DNA of 64,000 bases from Lysobacter sp. Root76. Its GTDB lineage: Bacteria > Pseudomonadota > Gammaproteobacteria > Xanthomonadales > Xanthomonadaceae. Location: contig NZ_LMIK01000005.1 in the NCBI RefSeq assembly GCF_001428685.1, forward strand, positions 577,224 through 641,223, written 5' to 3'. Position numbers and translations under genes: made by a program. The notes below the pieces were generated by a model. The model searched no databases, was not told where the DNA came from, and saw only the letters and a program-made list of their open reading frames with translations. This document shows, piece by piece, positions 24,173 through 32,191 of the stretch. Each line of letters starts with the position of its first letter. The stretch's first letter is position 1.

Positions 24173-25129
24173 ATGAAGTGGGTTCGGACCTGCGCGGCCT
24201 TCGCCGCGCTGTCGTGCCTGGTCGCTTGCGGCGCCGAGCCGGCGCCGCAAGCGCAGGCCCCGTCGTCGCCGGAGGCGATACCGGCGCGACCGGCCCTGGC
24301 CAGTCTCGACATCGAGCGCCTGCGCACGCTCGCCGCCGAGGCCCTGCGCGGCCAACGCACCTACGCACCGGCCGGCGACAACGCGGTCGAGTACTACCTC
24401 GCCTTGCGCGACAAGGCGCCGGGCGAGGCCACGGTCGCCAATGCGCTGCAGGAACTGCAGCCTTACGTGCTGATCGCCGCCGAACAGGCGATGGCCGGCG
24501 GCGAACTGAGCGAGGCCCAGCGTCTGCTGGACCTGCTCGCGCGCGTGGACGCGCAGGCGCCGGCGCTGCCGCGTCTGCGCGCGGGCCTGGACGCGGCGCG
24601 TGCCGCGCAGAGCCAGCGTTTAGCCGAGTTGCAGGCCGAAGATCAGCGCCTGGCCCAGCAACGCGCCACGGCGCTCGCGAATGCGGCCAACAAGCCGGCC
24701 GCGCCGGCATCGGTCGCGCCTGTATCGAGCGCGCCTGCCTCCGCTGCGCCAGCCGCATCGGCCGCGCCCGCGCCGCCGCCGGTTGCCACGGTGCCCGCGC
24801 CGGCGCCGGTCGAACCGATCGCGATCGCCGCAGCGCCGCCGGCGCCGCGCCGCGACGAGGCCGCCGCGCGTCCCTTGCCGCGCCTGATCAGCGATTCCGC
24901 GCCGCGTTACCCGCTCAGCGCCCTCAATCGCCGCATCGAGGGCAGCGTGCAGATCGCGTTCGTGATTCAGCCCGACGGCAGCGTGACCGCCGTGCGGCTG
25001 CTGTCGTCGACGCCGCCGGGCGTGTTCGACGAGGCCGCGCTGGCCGCGGTCTCGCGCTGGCGCTTCGAGGCCGGCGGTCAGCGCGTGCCGACCAGCCGGA
25101 CCCTGAGTTTCCGCCTGCCCAAGGGCTGA
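24173..25129 (+). CDS. Lipoprotein with C-terminal TonB domain
   Basis: The 318-residue protein starts with a lipoprotein signal (ALSCLVACG, Cys at about 20) instead of the single membrane anchor of classical TonB. Residues about 40-170 are helical and TPR-like. About 180-240 is an Ala/Pro-rich linker. A TonB C-terminal domain at about 245-315 carries SAPRYPLSALNRRIEGSV and FDEAALAAVSRWRFE. TonB domains transmit force to outer-membrane receptors or interact with periplasmic partners. The lipid anchor makes classical energy transduction doubtful. It has no ExbBD neighbour. Confidence 0.8.
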   Translation: MKWVRTCAAFAALSCLVACGAEPAPQAQAPSSPEAIPARPALASLDIERLRTLAAEALRGQRTYAPAGDNAVEYYLALRDKAPGEATVANALQELQPYVLIAAEQAMAGGELSEAQRLLDLLARVDAQAPALPRLRAGLDAARAAQSQRLAELQAEDQRLAQQRATALANAANKPAAPASVAPVSSAPASAAPAASAAPAPPPVATVPAPAPVEPIAIAAAPPAPRRDEAAARPLPRLISDSAPRYPLSALNRRIEGSVQIAFVIQPDGSVTAVRLLSSTPPGVFDEAALAAVSRWRFEAGGQRVPTSRTLSFRLPKG

Positions 25130-25187
25130 GCCGCAGGCGTGACGCCGGTGCTGGCGGCTCGCGGGGGCCTGCGCGCACAATGCGGCG

Positions 25188-25874
25188 ATGACTACTGCCA
25201 CCGCCCCCCTGCTGGATACCGTCGAACACGAAACCGGCCCGTCGCCGGCCTGGTCCGTGCTGTGGCTGCACGGCCTGGGCGCCGACGGCAACGATTTCGC
25301 GCCCATCGTGCCCGAGCTGCTGCGCCCGGACTGGCCGGCGCTGCGCTTCGTGTTCCCGCATGCGCCGGTGCGCGCGGTGACCATCAACAACGGCGTGCGT
25401 ATGCGCGCCTGGTACGACATCCGCGACTTCAGCGATTTCAACCATCGCGCCGACGAAGCCGGCGTGGATGAATCGGTGGCTCAGATCGAAGCCCTGATCG
25501 AGCGCGAAGCCGAGCGCGGCGTGCCGGCCTCGCGGGTGCTGCTGGCCGGCTTCTCGCAGGGCGGCGCGGTGGCCCTGGCCGCGGGCCTGCGTCGCGAACA
25601 GCCGCTGGCGGGCCTGATCGCGCTCTCGACCTACCTGCCGATGCCGGAACGGCTGGCCCGCGAAACCCGCGAGGGCGCGCGCTCGCAGCCCGTGTTCATG
25701 GCCCACGGCCGCCACGACCCGGTGGTGCCCTATGCCGCCGGCGAGACCAGCGCGGCGCGGCTGCGCGCGCTCGGCCTGAACCCGGACTGGCACGCCTATC
25801 CGATGGCGCACCAGGTCTGCCTGGAGCAGATCCAGGACCTGGGCGACTGGATGTCGCGGCGCTTCGCCGCCTGA
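25188..25874 (+). CDS. Alpha/beta hydrolase, phospholipase/carboxylesterase family
   Basis: The 228-residue enzyme has the family's catalytic triad. The Ser is in GFSQGG (about residue 121), the Asp in GRHDPVVP (about 174) and the His in PMAHQVC (about 206). The oxyanion segment LHGLGADGNDF is near the N-terminus. These esterases cleave short-chain esters or lysophospholipids in the cytoplasm. The stop is 2 nt before the algZ-like gene, so the three genes to algR are probably one transcript. Confidence 0.9.
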   Translation: MTTATAPLLDTVEHETGPSPAWSVLWLHGLGADGNDFAPIVPELLRPDWPALRFVFPHAPVRAVTINNGVRMRAWYDIRDFSDFNHRADEAGVDESVAQIEALIEREAERGVPASRVLLAGFSQGGAVALAAGLRREQPLAGLIALSTYLPMPERLARETREGARSQPVFMAHGRHDPVVPYAAGETSAARLRALGLNPDWHAYPMAHQVCLEQIQDLGDWMSRRFAA

Positions 25875-25876
25875 GC

Positions 25877-26938
25877 ATGAGCGCCCCCGGCAGCGAGCGC
25901 GAACCCTGGCTGCCCGACCTGTGCCGCCTGCCGCGGCTGGTGGTGATGCTGAGCATGGCCGAGCTGATCGTGGTCGTGCTGGCGCTGGCGCCCGACGGCG
26001 GCGCGCCCTGGGACTGGCAGCGCTTCGTGTCCGGCAGCACTTTCGCGCTGTGGCTGGCGCTGACCGTGTCGGTGCTGCTGTGCGTCTCGCGCGAACGCCT
26101 GCTGCGGCTGCCGGCCAGCCTCGGCGGCGTGATCGCGACCGCGGCCGCGGCCCTGCTCGGCGCGACCTTCGCCGCGATCACCCATTCGATCGACCACGCC
26201 GTCGGCGCCAGCCTGGTGCCGCCGGGCGTCTCGTTCGCGCGTTTCAGCCTGGGCACCGCGGCGGTGACCATGCTCGCGGTCGGCGTGGTGCTGCGTTACC
26301 TCTATATCAACGACGGCTGGAAGGCGCAGGTGCGCGCCAGTGCGCGCGCCGAGGTCGATGCGCTGCAGGCGCGGATCAAGCCGCACTTCCTCTTCAACAG
26401 CATGAACACCATCGCCGGCCTGGTGCGCAGCGACCCGGTGGTGGCCGAGCGCGCGGTGCTGGACCTGTCGGACCTGTTCCGCGCCGCGCTCGGCGCCGGC
26501 GAGTCCGACTCCAGCCTGGCCGAGGAGGTCGAGCTGTCCGAGCGCTACCTGGCGATCGAGCAGCTGCGCCTGGGCGACCGCCTGCAGGTGGAATGGCGCA
26601 AGCACGAGCCGCTGCCCTGGACCCTGCCGATGCCGCGCCTGGTCCTGCAGCCCCTGGTCGAGAACGCGGTGCTGCACGGCATTTCGCGCCTGCAGGGCGG
26701 CGGGACCCTGGAAATCGAGCTGCTGGTGAGCGGCCAGATGCTGGTGCTGCGGGTGCGCAATCCGGCCCCGCCGCCGCCGGAAGGCCCCGGCAGCGGTACC
26801 CGCCACGCCCAGCGCAGCATCGGCCAGCGCCTGCGCTACGCCTACGGCCCGCAGGCCCGGATGACCGCGGGCTGGGCGCAGGACTACTATCTGTGCGAAC
26901 TGCACGTGCCGACCGGGGTGGAGGCGCTGTACCGATGA
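25877..26938 (+). CDS. algZ: Sensor histidine kinase, LytS/AlgZ type
   Basis: The 353-residue protein has four predicted N-terminal membrane helices (about residues 15-145). A His_kinase domain follows with the phosphoacceptor-type motif KPHFLFNSMNTI (about 170-181). The HATPase domain has LVENAVLHGIS (about 258-268) but a short glycine box. AlgZ-type kinases partner a LytTR regulator, which follows with a 4-nt overlap. In Pseudomonas and Xanthomonas the pair sits beside hemC, as here. The signal is unknown. Confidence 0.88.
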   Translation: MSAPGSEREPWLPDLCRLPRLVVMLSMAELIVVVLALAPDGGAPWDWQRFVSGSTFALWLALTVSVLLCVSRERLLRLPASLGGVIATAAAALLGATFAAITHSIDHAVGASLVPPGVSFARFSLGTAAVTMLAVGVVLRYLYINDGWKAQVRASARAEVDALQARIKPHFLFNSMNTIAGLVRSDPVVAERAVLDLSDLFRAALGAGESDSSLAEEVELSERYLAIEQLRLGDRLQVEWRKHEPLPWTLPMPRLVLQPLVENAVLHGISRLQGGGTLEIELLVSGQMLVLRVRNPAPPPPEGPGSGTRHAQRSIGQRLRYAYGPQARMTAGWAQDYYLCELHVPTGVEALYR

Positions 26939-27675
26939 GGGCCGCAATGAGGATAGTCATTGCCGACGACGAGCCGCTGGCGCGCGAGCGCCTGCGCGCT
27001 CTGCTGGCCGAGCTGCACGACGTCGAGGTGGTGGCCGAGGCCGCCGACGGCCAGCACGCCCTGCACGCCTGCGCCGAGCACCAGCCCGACCTGGTGCTGC
27101 TGGACATCGCCATGCCCGGCATCGACGGCCTGGAGGCCGCGCGCCATCTGGCCGCGTTCGAACCGCGCCCGGCGGTGGTGTTCTGCACCGCCTACGACGC
27201 CCACGCGCTGTCGGCGTTCGAGGCCGAGGCGATCGACTACCTGGTCAAGCCGGTCCGTGCCGAACGCCTGAGCGCCGCGCTGGAACGCGTGCGCACCTTC
27301 GCCGCCGGGCGCGAGCGCGGCGGCGAGGTCGCGCCGGGCCAGCGCCGCACCCACCTGTGCGCGCGCCTGCGCGGCAGCCTGCGCCTGATCCCGATCGAGG
27401 ACGTGCATTACCTGCACGCCGAAGAGAAGTACGTGATAGTCCACCACGCGCGCGGCGAGGACCTGATCGAGGAATCGCTGAAGTCGCTGGAAGACGAGTT
27501 CGGCGAGCGCTTCGTGCGCATCCACCGCAACTGCCTGGTCGCCCGCCACGAGATCGTCGAGCTCAAGCGCTGCCCGGACGGCCACGTCCAGGCGGTGCTG
27601 CGCCACGGCAAGCAGCCGCTGGAAGTCAGCCGGCGCTGCGTGTCGGCGCTGCGGGAGACGTTGAAGCATCTGTAG
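26935..27675 (+). CDS. algR: LytTR-family response regulator, AlgR-like
   Basis: This is a 246-residue regulator. The receiver domain is at about 5-120, with acidic residues IADDEP, phospho-Asp in LLDIAMPG (about 57) and Lys in YLVKPV. The LytTR DNA-binding domain is at about 145-245 (VHYLHAEEKYVIVHH, FVRIHRNCLV). It should control genes in response to the upstream kinase. The ATG at 26935 overlaps the kinase stop. A second in-frame ATG at 26947 gives the more typical RIVIADDEP N-terminus and cannot be excluded. Confidence 0.9.
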   Translation: MRAAMRIVIADDEPLARERLRALLAELHDVEVVAEAADGQHALHACAEHQPDLVLLDIAMPGIDGLEAARHLAAFEPRPAVVFCTAYDAHALSAFEAEAIDYLVKPVRAERLSAALERVRTFAAGRERGGEVAPGQRRTHLCARLRGSLRLIPIEDVHYLHAEEKYVIVHHARGEDLIEESLKSLEDEFGERFVRIHRNCLVARHEIVELKRCPDGHVQAVLRHGKQPLEVSRRCVSALRETLKHL

Positions 27676-27750
27676 CGGGCGGAGCAAATCCCCCCAGCCC
27701 CCCTTCTCAAAGGCGGAAACAGCCAGAGCGGGGGCGAGCTGGCAACCGTT

Positions 27751-28062
27751 CACGAATGCGGCTTCCCCCTTTGAAGAGGGGTACCGCGGAGCAGGGGAGT
27801 GGCGGCTACACCAGAACCGCACAAATGCGCCCCCTTTGACGGGCGAACAGCGAAAGCAGCGGTTACACCCAGAACCCACGAATGCGGCCCCTTTTTGACG
27901 AGGGGGAGTAGCGAGGGCAGGGGAGTGACTGTTACGCCCACGAATGCAGCTTCCCCTTAGAAGAGGGGAAAGCGAAGCACGGAGCGGCAGTGGCACCCAG
28001 AACCCCACAATGCAGCTTCCCCCTTTGGAAAAGGGGGATCGAGGGGGATTTGCTTCTAAAAT
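27751..28062. repeat. Five imperfect tandem units of about 57-69 bp upstream of hemC
   Basis: The motif CACRAATGCRGCTTCCCC (degenerate) starts units at 27751, 27820, 27877, 27939 and 28006. Each unit continues with a hairpin-forming stretch such as CCCCCTTTGAAGAGGGG and a G-rich tail (GAGCAGGGGAGTGGCGG), then CCAGAACC. A partial related sequence is visible from about 27690. This fills the 393-bp gap between algR and hemC, which otherwise shows no gene. The function is unknown; the stem-loops could act on RNA processing or termination after algR. Confidence 0.8.
28057..28062 (+). promoter_or_regulatory. Possible -10 element for a leaderless hemC transcript
   Basis: TAAAAT lies 6 nt before the hemC ATG at 28069, so transcription from it would begin at or within 1 nt of the start codon. 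There is no Shine-Dalgarno sequence before the ATG (ATTCCCCC precedes it). No good -35 is visible at 16-18 nt upstream, so this remains tentative. Confidence 0.3.
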
Positions 28063-28068
28063 TCCCCC

Positions 28069-28983
28069 ATGACCCGTCTCCGCATCGCTACCCGCAAAAG
28101 CCCGCTCGCCCTGTGGCAGACCGAGCACGTCGCCGCGCGCCTGCGCGCCGCCCATCCCGGTCTGGAGGTGCTGCTGGTGCCGATGAGCACCCGCGGCGAC
28201 GAGGTGCTGGACCGCTCCCTGGCCGCGATCGGCGGCAAGGGCCTGTTCCTGAAGGAGCTGGAAGTGGCGATGCAGCGCGGCGAAGCCGACTGCGCCGTGC
28301 ATTCGCTCAAGGACGTGCCGATGGAGCTGGAACCCGGCTTCGCCCTGCCGGCGATCCTGGAACGCGCCGACTACGCCGACGCCTTCGTCAGCCCGCACTA
28401 CGCCCGCATCGACGCGCTGCCGCAGGGCGCGCGCGTAGGCACCTCTTCGCTGCGTCGCCAGACCCAGCTGCGCGCGCTGCGTCCGGACCTGCAGTTGCTG
28501 GACCTGCGCGGCAACGTCAACACCCGCCTGGCCAAGCTAGACGCCGGCGAATACGACGCGATCGTGCTCGCGGTCGCCGGCCTGGAGCGCCTCGGCCTGG
28601 GCGAACGCGTGCGCGAGCGCCTGCAGGCCCCGCAATGGCTGCCGGCGCCGGCGCAGGGCGCGATCGCGATCGAATGCCGCAGCGACCACCTGGCCACGCG
28701 CGCGCTGTGCGCCGCGCTCGACCACAGCGACACCCGCACCTGCGTCGAGGCCGAGCGCGCGATGAACCGCGCCCTGCACGGCAGCTGCCACGTGCCGGTC
28801 GCCGCGCACGCGCGCCTGGACGGCGAACACCTGCGCCTGGACGGCCTGGTCGGCGCCGCCGACGGCCGCCAGGTGCGCGCCCACGGCGAGGGCCGCGGCG
28901 ACGCGCCCGAATGCCTGGGCCTGGAAGTCGCGCAGGCGCTGCTGGCACAGGGCGCGGGCGAGTTCATCGCTGCCGCGCTCTGA
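28069..28983 (+). CDS. hemC: Porphobilinogen deaminase (hydroxymethylbilane synthase)
   Basis: The 304-residue enzyme polymerises four porphobilinogen molecules into hydroxymethylbilane in haem biosynthesis. Diagnostic motifs include [13 protein letters not shown] at the N-terminus, the family signature ending [12 protein letters not shown] with the dipyrromethane-cofactor Cys (about residue 240), KDVPMEL and TSSLRRQ. Length is normal (about 305-313). It follows algZR as in Pseudomonas, but hemD does not follow here. The start lacks a ribosome-binding site. Confidence 0.96.
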   Translation: MTRLRIATRKSPLALWQTEHVAARLRAAHPGLEVLLVPMSTRGDEVLDRSLAAIGGKGLFLKELEVAMQRGEADCAVHSLKDVPMELEPGFALPAILERADYADAFVSPHYARIDALPQGARVGTSSLRRQTQLRALRPDLQLLDLRGNVNTRLAKLDAGEYDAIVLAVAGLERLGLGERVRERLQAPQWLPAPAQGAIAIECRSDHLATRALCAALDHSDTRTCVEAERAMNRALHGSCHVPVAAHARLDGEHLRLDGLVGAADGRQVRAHGEGRGDAPECLGLEVAQALLAQGAGEFIAAAL

Positions 28984-29070
28984 GCCGCGCCCGCTGGATG
29001 CGATACCTAGCGTCGGCGCAGGAGCGAAAGAGATAGCCGACGCCGGCATGCGATGAGCACGAGCGGCGCT

Positions 29071-29181
29071 GTGGGAGCGGCGTAAGCCGCGATCGCGAAG
29101 TTACCAGCGGCGGCGCGGTCGCGACTCACGCCGCTCCCGCCGACAGCCGCCCTGGGGTAGGAGCGGCGTAAGCCGCGACCG
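29071..29181. repeat. REP-like palindrome cluster (three copies)
   Basis: Copies lie at 29071-29096 (GTGGGAGCGGCGTAAGCCGC core, plus), 29115-29140 (inverted) and 29158-29181 (plus). The first two form an inverted pair that could fold into one long hairpin, as in bacterial interspersed mosaic elements. They occupy the 259-bp gap between hemC and the convergent minus-strand gene; nothing else is visible there. Confidence 0.85.
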
Positions 29182-29242
29182 AGCCCACCCGATCACCCGC
29201 GAACCACACGATTCCCCGTTCCCCCCGCACCCACCGCCGCAA

Positions 29243-29932
29243 CTAGAACCGCCGCCGCAACTCGATGGAGCTCTCCGCCGTCTCGCTGCCGCCGCCGCTC
29301 TCGGAGTCGTGGCGGATCGCGAAGTCGGTTTCCAGGGTCCAGTCCGGCCACAAGGCCACGTCCAGCCGCACCGACTGTTTGACGAAGGTATTGCCGTGGC
29401 CGCTTTCGACGAACACGCGCTGGGTCCAGCGCGCGCGGTCGCCGATCTTCTGCCCGAAGTTGAGTTCGCCGCGCATCACCGCGCCGGGCCGGTTGATGCC
29501 GTCGTCGTACAGCGGCGCCAGCCGGTAGCCGGCGCCGAACTGCAGGCCCAGCTGGGTCGGCCCGTCGCGCAGCACCTGCACGCCGTAGCGGGTGCCGATG
29601 CGGAAATCGTTGGAGTAGGCGCCGCGGCTTTCGCGCGTCGCGGCCGGCGCGCTCAGGCCGATGTAGCGCTGCGAGCCCGGCAGGCGCAGCGGCCGGCGCG
29701 GCGCGGCCTGCGGCTCGTCCAGGCTGCGTACCCGGACCGGCGGTGCCAGCGCCAGGCGCCATTCCTCATCCCCGCAGCGCGTGGAAAAACAGTACAGCCG
29801 CATCTGCGCCGGATCGCTGGCGAGCGCCATCAGCGTGGGGTCGCCGGAGACCGGCATCGTCGGCAATGTGAGGAAGGGGCCGCCCAACAGGGCGAGCCCG
29901 AGCAAGCCGGACATCGTCGTGAACAGGGCCAA
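29243..29932 (-). CDS. Putative outer-membrane beta-barrel protein (DUF481-like)
   Basis: The 229-residue protein has a hydrophobic N-terminus (about residues 5-30, signal or anchor). The C-terminal half is built of alternating amphipathic strands (YGVQVLRDGPTQLGLQFGAGY, GELNFGQKIG, VRLDVALWPDWTLETDFAI) and ends in Phe (ELRRRF), typical of outer-membrane barrels. The pattern resembles DUF481-type proteins but is too divergent for certainty. It stands alone between hemC and the sulfite-dehydrogenase locus; no operon partner is evident. Confidence 0.6.
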   Translation of the reverse strand: MALFTTMSGLLGLALLGGPFLTLPTMPVSGDPTLMALASDPAQMRLYCFSTRCGDEEWRLALAPPVRVRSLDEPQAAPRRPLRLPGSQRYIGLSAPAATRESRGAYSNDFRIGTRYGVQVLRDGPTQLGLQFGAGYRLAPLYDDGINRPGAVMRGELNFGQKIGDRARWTQRVFVESGHGNTFVKQSVRLDVALWPDWTLETDFAIRHDSESGGGSETAESSIELRRRF

Positions 29933-30022
29933 GAAAGTAGCTGGATGATGCCATGAAAACGATTACAGTCCCAAGACCTGGGCTGAACCGCCGTCCAGAC
30001 CGCGCGACGGCGCGGCTAACGA

Positions 30023-31009
30023 CTAGTAATACAACGTGACCAGATGCCGGGCCTGGGCGAAGAACAGCCAGCGTTCGACCAGGGCGCCGGTCAGAGCGGA
30101 CAGCGCGGCCAAGGGGAACGCCAACCAGGCCGCGCCCGGCAGCAGCCACGTCAGCGCCGCCAGCAGCACCGGGATCGCGCCGAACAACGCCAGGGCGATG
30201 AGGCGCAGCTTGCGCGCGTGCTTGCGTGCGAGCACATAGCCCATCTCGCGGGTCAGGTAGTTGTCTTCGGTATGCGGGCGCTCGAACACGCTCAGTTCGC
30301 GACCGGGCAGGCCGACCGCGTCGGCGCGGGTGACGGTGAGCGGGGTGGTGTCGATGGCGCGCCAATAGCGCAGCTTCATCGCGGCCGCGGCCAGGGCCAG
30401 CACGCCCAGCGCGAGCGCGAGGTAGCGCAGCGTCGGTGCCGGCAGACCGTTCCCGGCGAATGCCACGGCCAGCGTCGCCAGCAGCGCCCAACCGGTGAGC
30501 AGGGCGAAGCCGAGATACGCCGGCACCACCAGCCGATGGCGCCAGGCCGGGATCGGCGGCAGCGAGGCGTAGATCATCGCGGTGCAGACCACCGTCAGCA
30601 GCGACAGTACGGTCAGCGCGGCGCCGAGTGCGCGGCCCCAGCCGGCCGCCAGCGCGCCCGCGTCGCCCGCGCCCCACAGCATCGCGGCCAGGGCCAGCGC
30701 CGGCACGAAGGTCGCCAGCGACAGCACGCCCTCGCGCGACAGCCAGGATGTGCGCCATTGCGAGAACGCGCGCCAGGCGCGCAGCGGTTTGCCCAGATGG
30801 AAAGTCGAAGCGAGCAGGCCGACCACGCTCAGCAGCAGACCCAGGCCGAGCGCGAGCAGGCCCAGCAGCGGCGCCGAGACGATATCGGCGCCGGGGTAGC
30901 TCAGCGCTTGCAGCCGCGAGGTCGCGAGCAAGGCGCCCAGCCACGCCAGCAGGCCATAGCCCGCGCCGGACAGAGTGGTGAACAGGATGACGGAGAAGGC
31001 GGGATGCAT
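30023..31009 (-). CDS. soeC: Membrane anchor subunit of a SoeABC-type molybdoenzyme (DmsC-like)
   Basis: The 328-residue protein has eight or more predicted membrane helices and the DmsC/NrfD-type pattern (FHLGKPLRAWRAFSQWRTSWLSREG near residue 70). It anchors the catalytic and iron-sulfur subunits to the inner membrane and passes electrons to quinone. It lies last in the soeA-small protein-soeB-soeC gene order. The ATG at 31009 was chosen at the start of the first helix. The 175-bp gap to soeB is longer than usual for the operon. Confidence 0.82.
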   Translation of the reverse strand: MHPAFSVILFTTLSGAGYGLLAWLGALLATSRLQALSYPGADIVSAPLLGLLALGLGLLLSVVGLLASTFHLGKPLRAWRAFSQWRTSWLSREGVLSLATFVPALALAAMLWGAGDAGALAAGWGRALGAALTVLSLLTVVCTAMIYASLPPIPAWRHRLVVPAYLGFALLTGWALLATLAVAFAGNGLPAPTLRYLALALGVLALAAAAMKLRYWRAIDTTPLTVTRADAVGLPGRELSVFERPHTEDNYLTREMGYVLARKHARKLRLIALALFGAIPVLLAALTWLLPGAAWLAFPLAALSALTGALVERWLFFAQARHLVTLYY

Positions 31010-31184
31010 CAGCGGTCCGGCGTCGGGGCCACGCCCGGCAGCAGCGCGCGCATACGCGCGTCGGGCGGAAGCGGAATGCAGGGCCGCGCCGGCCCGCACG
31101 CGCGTCGCATCCGGTATGGGATCGCATCGACGCACGATGCTGCGGCCGACGAATCGGCCGCGATGGCGCCCACGAACATCCGCC

Positions 31185-31976
31185 TCATCGCGACAGCACC
31201 CGATCCAGCCAACGCAACACCGGCGGCAGCGCCGCGGTGTCCAGGGCTTCGGCGGGCGGCGTCGGCGGTGCCGCCGTTTCGCCAGCGCGGCGCGGCCGCG
31301 GCGGCAGGTACTTGTTGGTCGGTTTGTAGCCCAGCTCCGGCATCAGGTCGACGCCGCCGCGCGCGGCGACCAGCTTCGACACCTTGGATTCCGGATCGCC
31401 GAGATCGCCGAAGTGGCGCGCGCGGGTCGGGCAGGCCTGTACGCAGGCAGGCTGGCGCTCGGACTCTTCGAGCTTCTCGTTGTAGATGCGATCGATGCAC
31501 AGCGTGCATTTCTTCATCACGCCTTCGACCGGGCTGTACTCGCGCGCACCATAGGGGCAGGCCCAGGAGCACAGCTTGCAGCCGATGCATTTGTCCTCGT
31601 CGACCAGGACGATGCCGTCCTCGGCGCGTTTGTAGCTGGCGCCGGTCGGGCATACGGTCACGCAGGCCGGGGTTTCGCAATGCAGGCAGGAGCGCGGGAA
31701 GTGCAGGGTCATCGCCGGTTGCGGCGCGACCGTTTGCGCCCCGCTACCGCAGCCTGTTGTGGTCGCCGGCTCGGCCGCGATCTCGTAGCTGTGTACCCGG
31801 TTGAACCAGACTCCGGTCGGGTCCTTGCCGTACGGGCTTTCGTCGGTCAGCGGCGCGGCGAAACCGCCCGCATTCCATTCCTTGCAGCTCACCGCGCAGG
31901 CATGGCAACCCACGCAGGTGTCGAGGTCGATCACCAGGCCCATCTTCTTCGTGCTCGGCGGCGGCAGAGCGGTCAT
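31185..31976 (-). CDS. soeB: Iron-sulfur subunit (four 4Fe-4S clusters) of the SoeABC-type molybdoenzyme
   Basis: The 263-residue protein contains four ferredoxin-type cysteine groups, including CVGCHACAVSCKEWN (about residues 22-36), CLHCETPACVTVCPTGA, CIGCKLCSWACPYGA and CTLCIDRI with CVQACPTRA. It carries electrons from the molybdopterin subunit to the membrane anchor. No signal sequence is present, matching a cytoplasmic Soe complex rather than Tat-exported PsrB/DmsB assemblies. The ATG at 31976 overlaps the stop of the upstream small membrane gene by 4 nt. Confidence 0.88.
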   Translation of the reverse strand: MTALPPPSTKKMGLVIDLDTCVGCHACAVSCKEWNAGGFAAPLTDESPYGKDPTGVWFNRVHSYEIAAEPATTTGCGSGAQTVAPQPAMTLHFPRSCLHCETPACVTVCPTGASYKRAEDGIVLVDEDKCIGCKLCSWACPYGAREYSPVEGVMKKCTLCIDRIYNEKLEESERQPACVQACPTRARHFGDLGDPESKVSKLVAARGGVDLMPELGYKPTNKYLPPRPRRAGETAAPPTPPAEALDTAALPPVLRWLDRVLSR

Positions 31977-32191
31977 CGTTTGCGGCTCGTACTGATCAAC
32001 CACACGCCCAGGGCGAACATGGCGATGCCGAAACTCACGCTGGGCAGCAGGCCGATCAGCACCGGCGTCAGCGAACCGCGACCGGCGACGCTGCCGATCG
32101 GGTCGAACACGCCCAGGCCGATCAGGATCACCAGCGCGAAGCTCAGCGCGACGCAGCACCAGCCCACCAGCATGCGGAACGATCGTTTCAT
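31973..32191 (-). CDS. Small two-helix membrane protein in the soe operon
   Basis: The 72-residue protein has two predicted membrane segments (about 8-28 and 45-66) and a positively charged C-terminus (STSRKR). It is not a recognised family. It is wedged between soeA and soeB with 4-nt overlaps on both sides, which strongly suggests co-translation and a role in assembly or anchoring of the complex. That role is inference from position only. Confidence 0.7.
   Translation of the reverse strand: MKRSFRMLVGWCCVALSFALVILIGLGVFDPIGSVAGRGSLTPVLIGLLPSVSFGIAMFALGVWLISTSRKR

Noticed and set aside
27751-28062. Possible CRISPR array upstream of hemC
   Set aside because: The units are imperfect over their full length, with no conserved repeat alternating with unique spacers, and each contains its own hairpin.
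31009-31135. Longer soeC start at 31135
   Set aside because: The additional 42 residues are Arg/Ala-rich and precede the first membrane helix without conservation. The ATG at 31009 begins at the helix.
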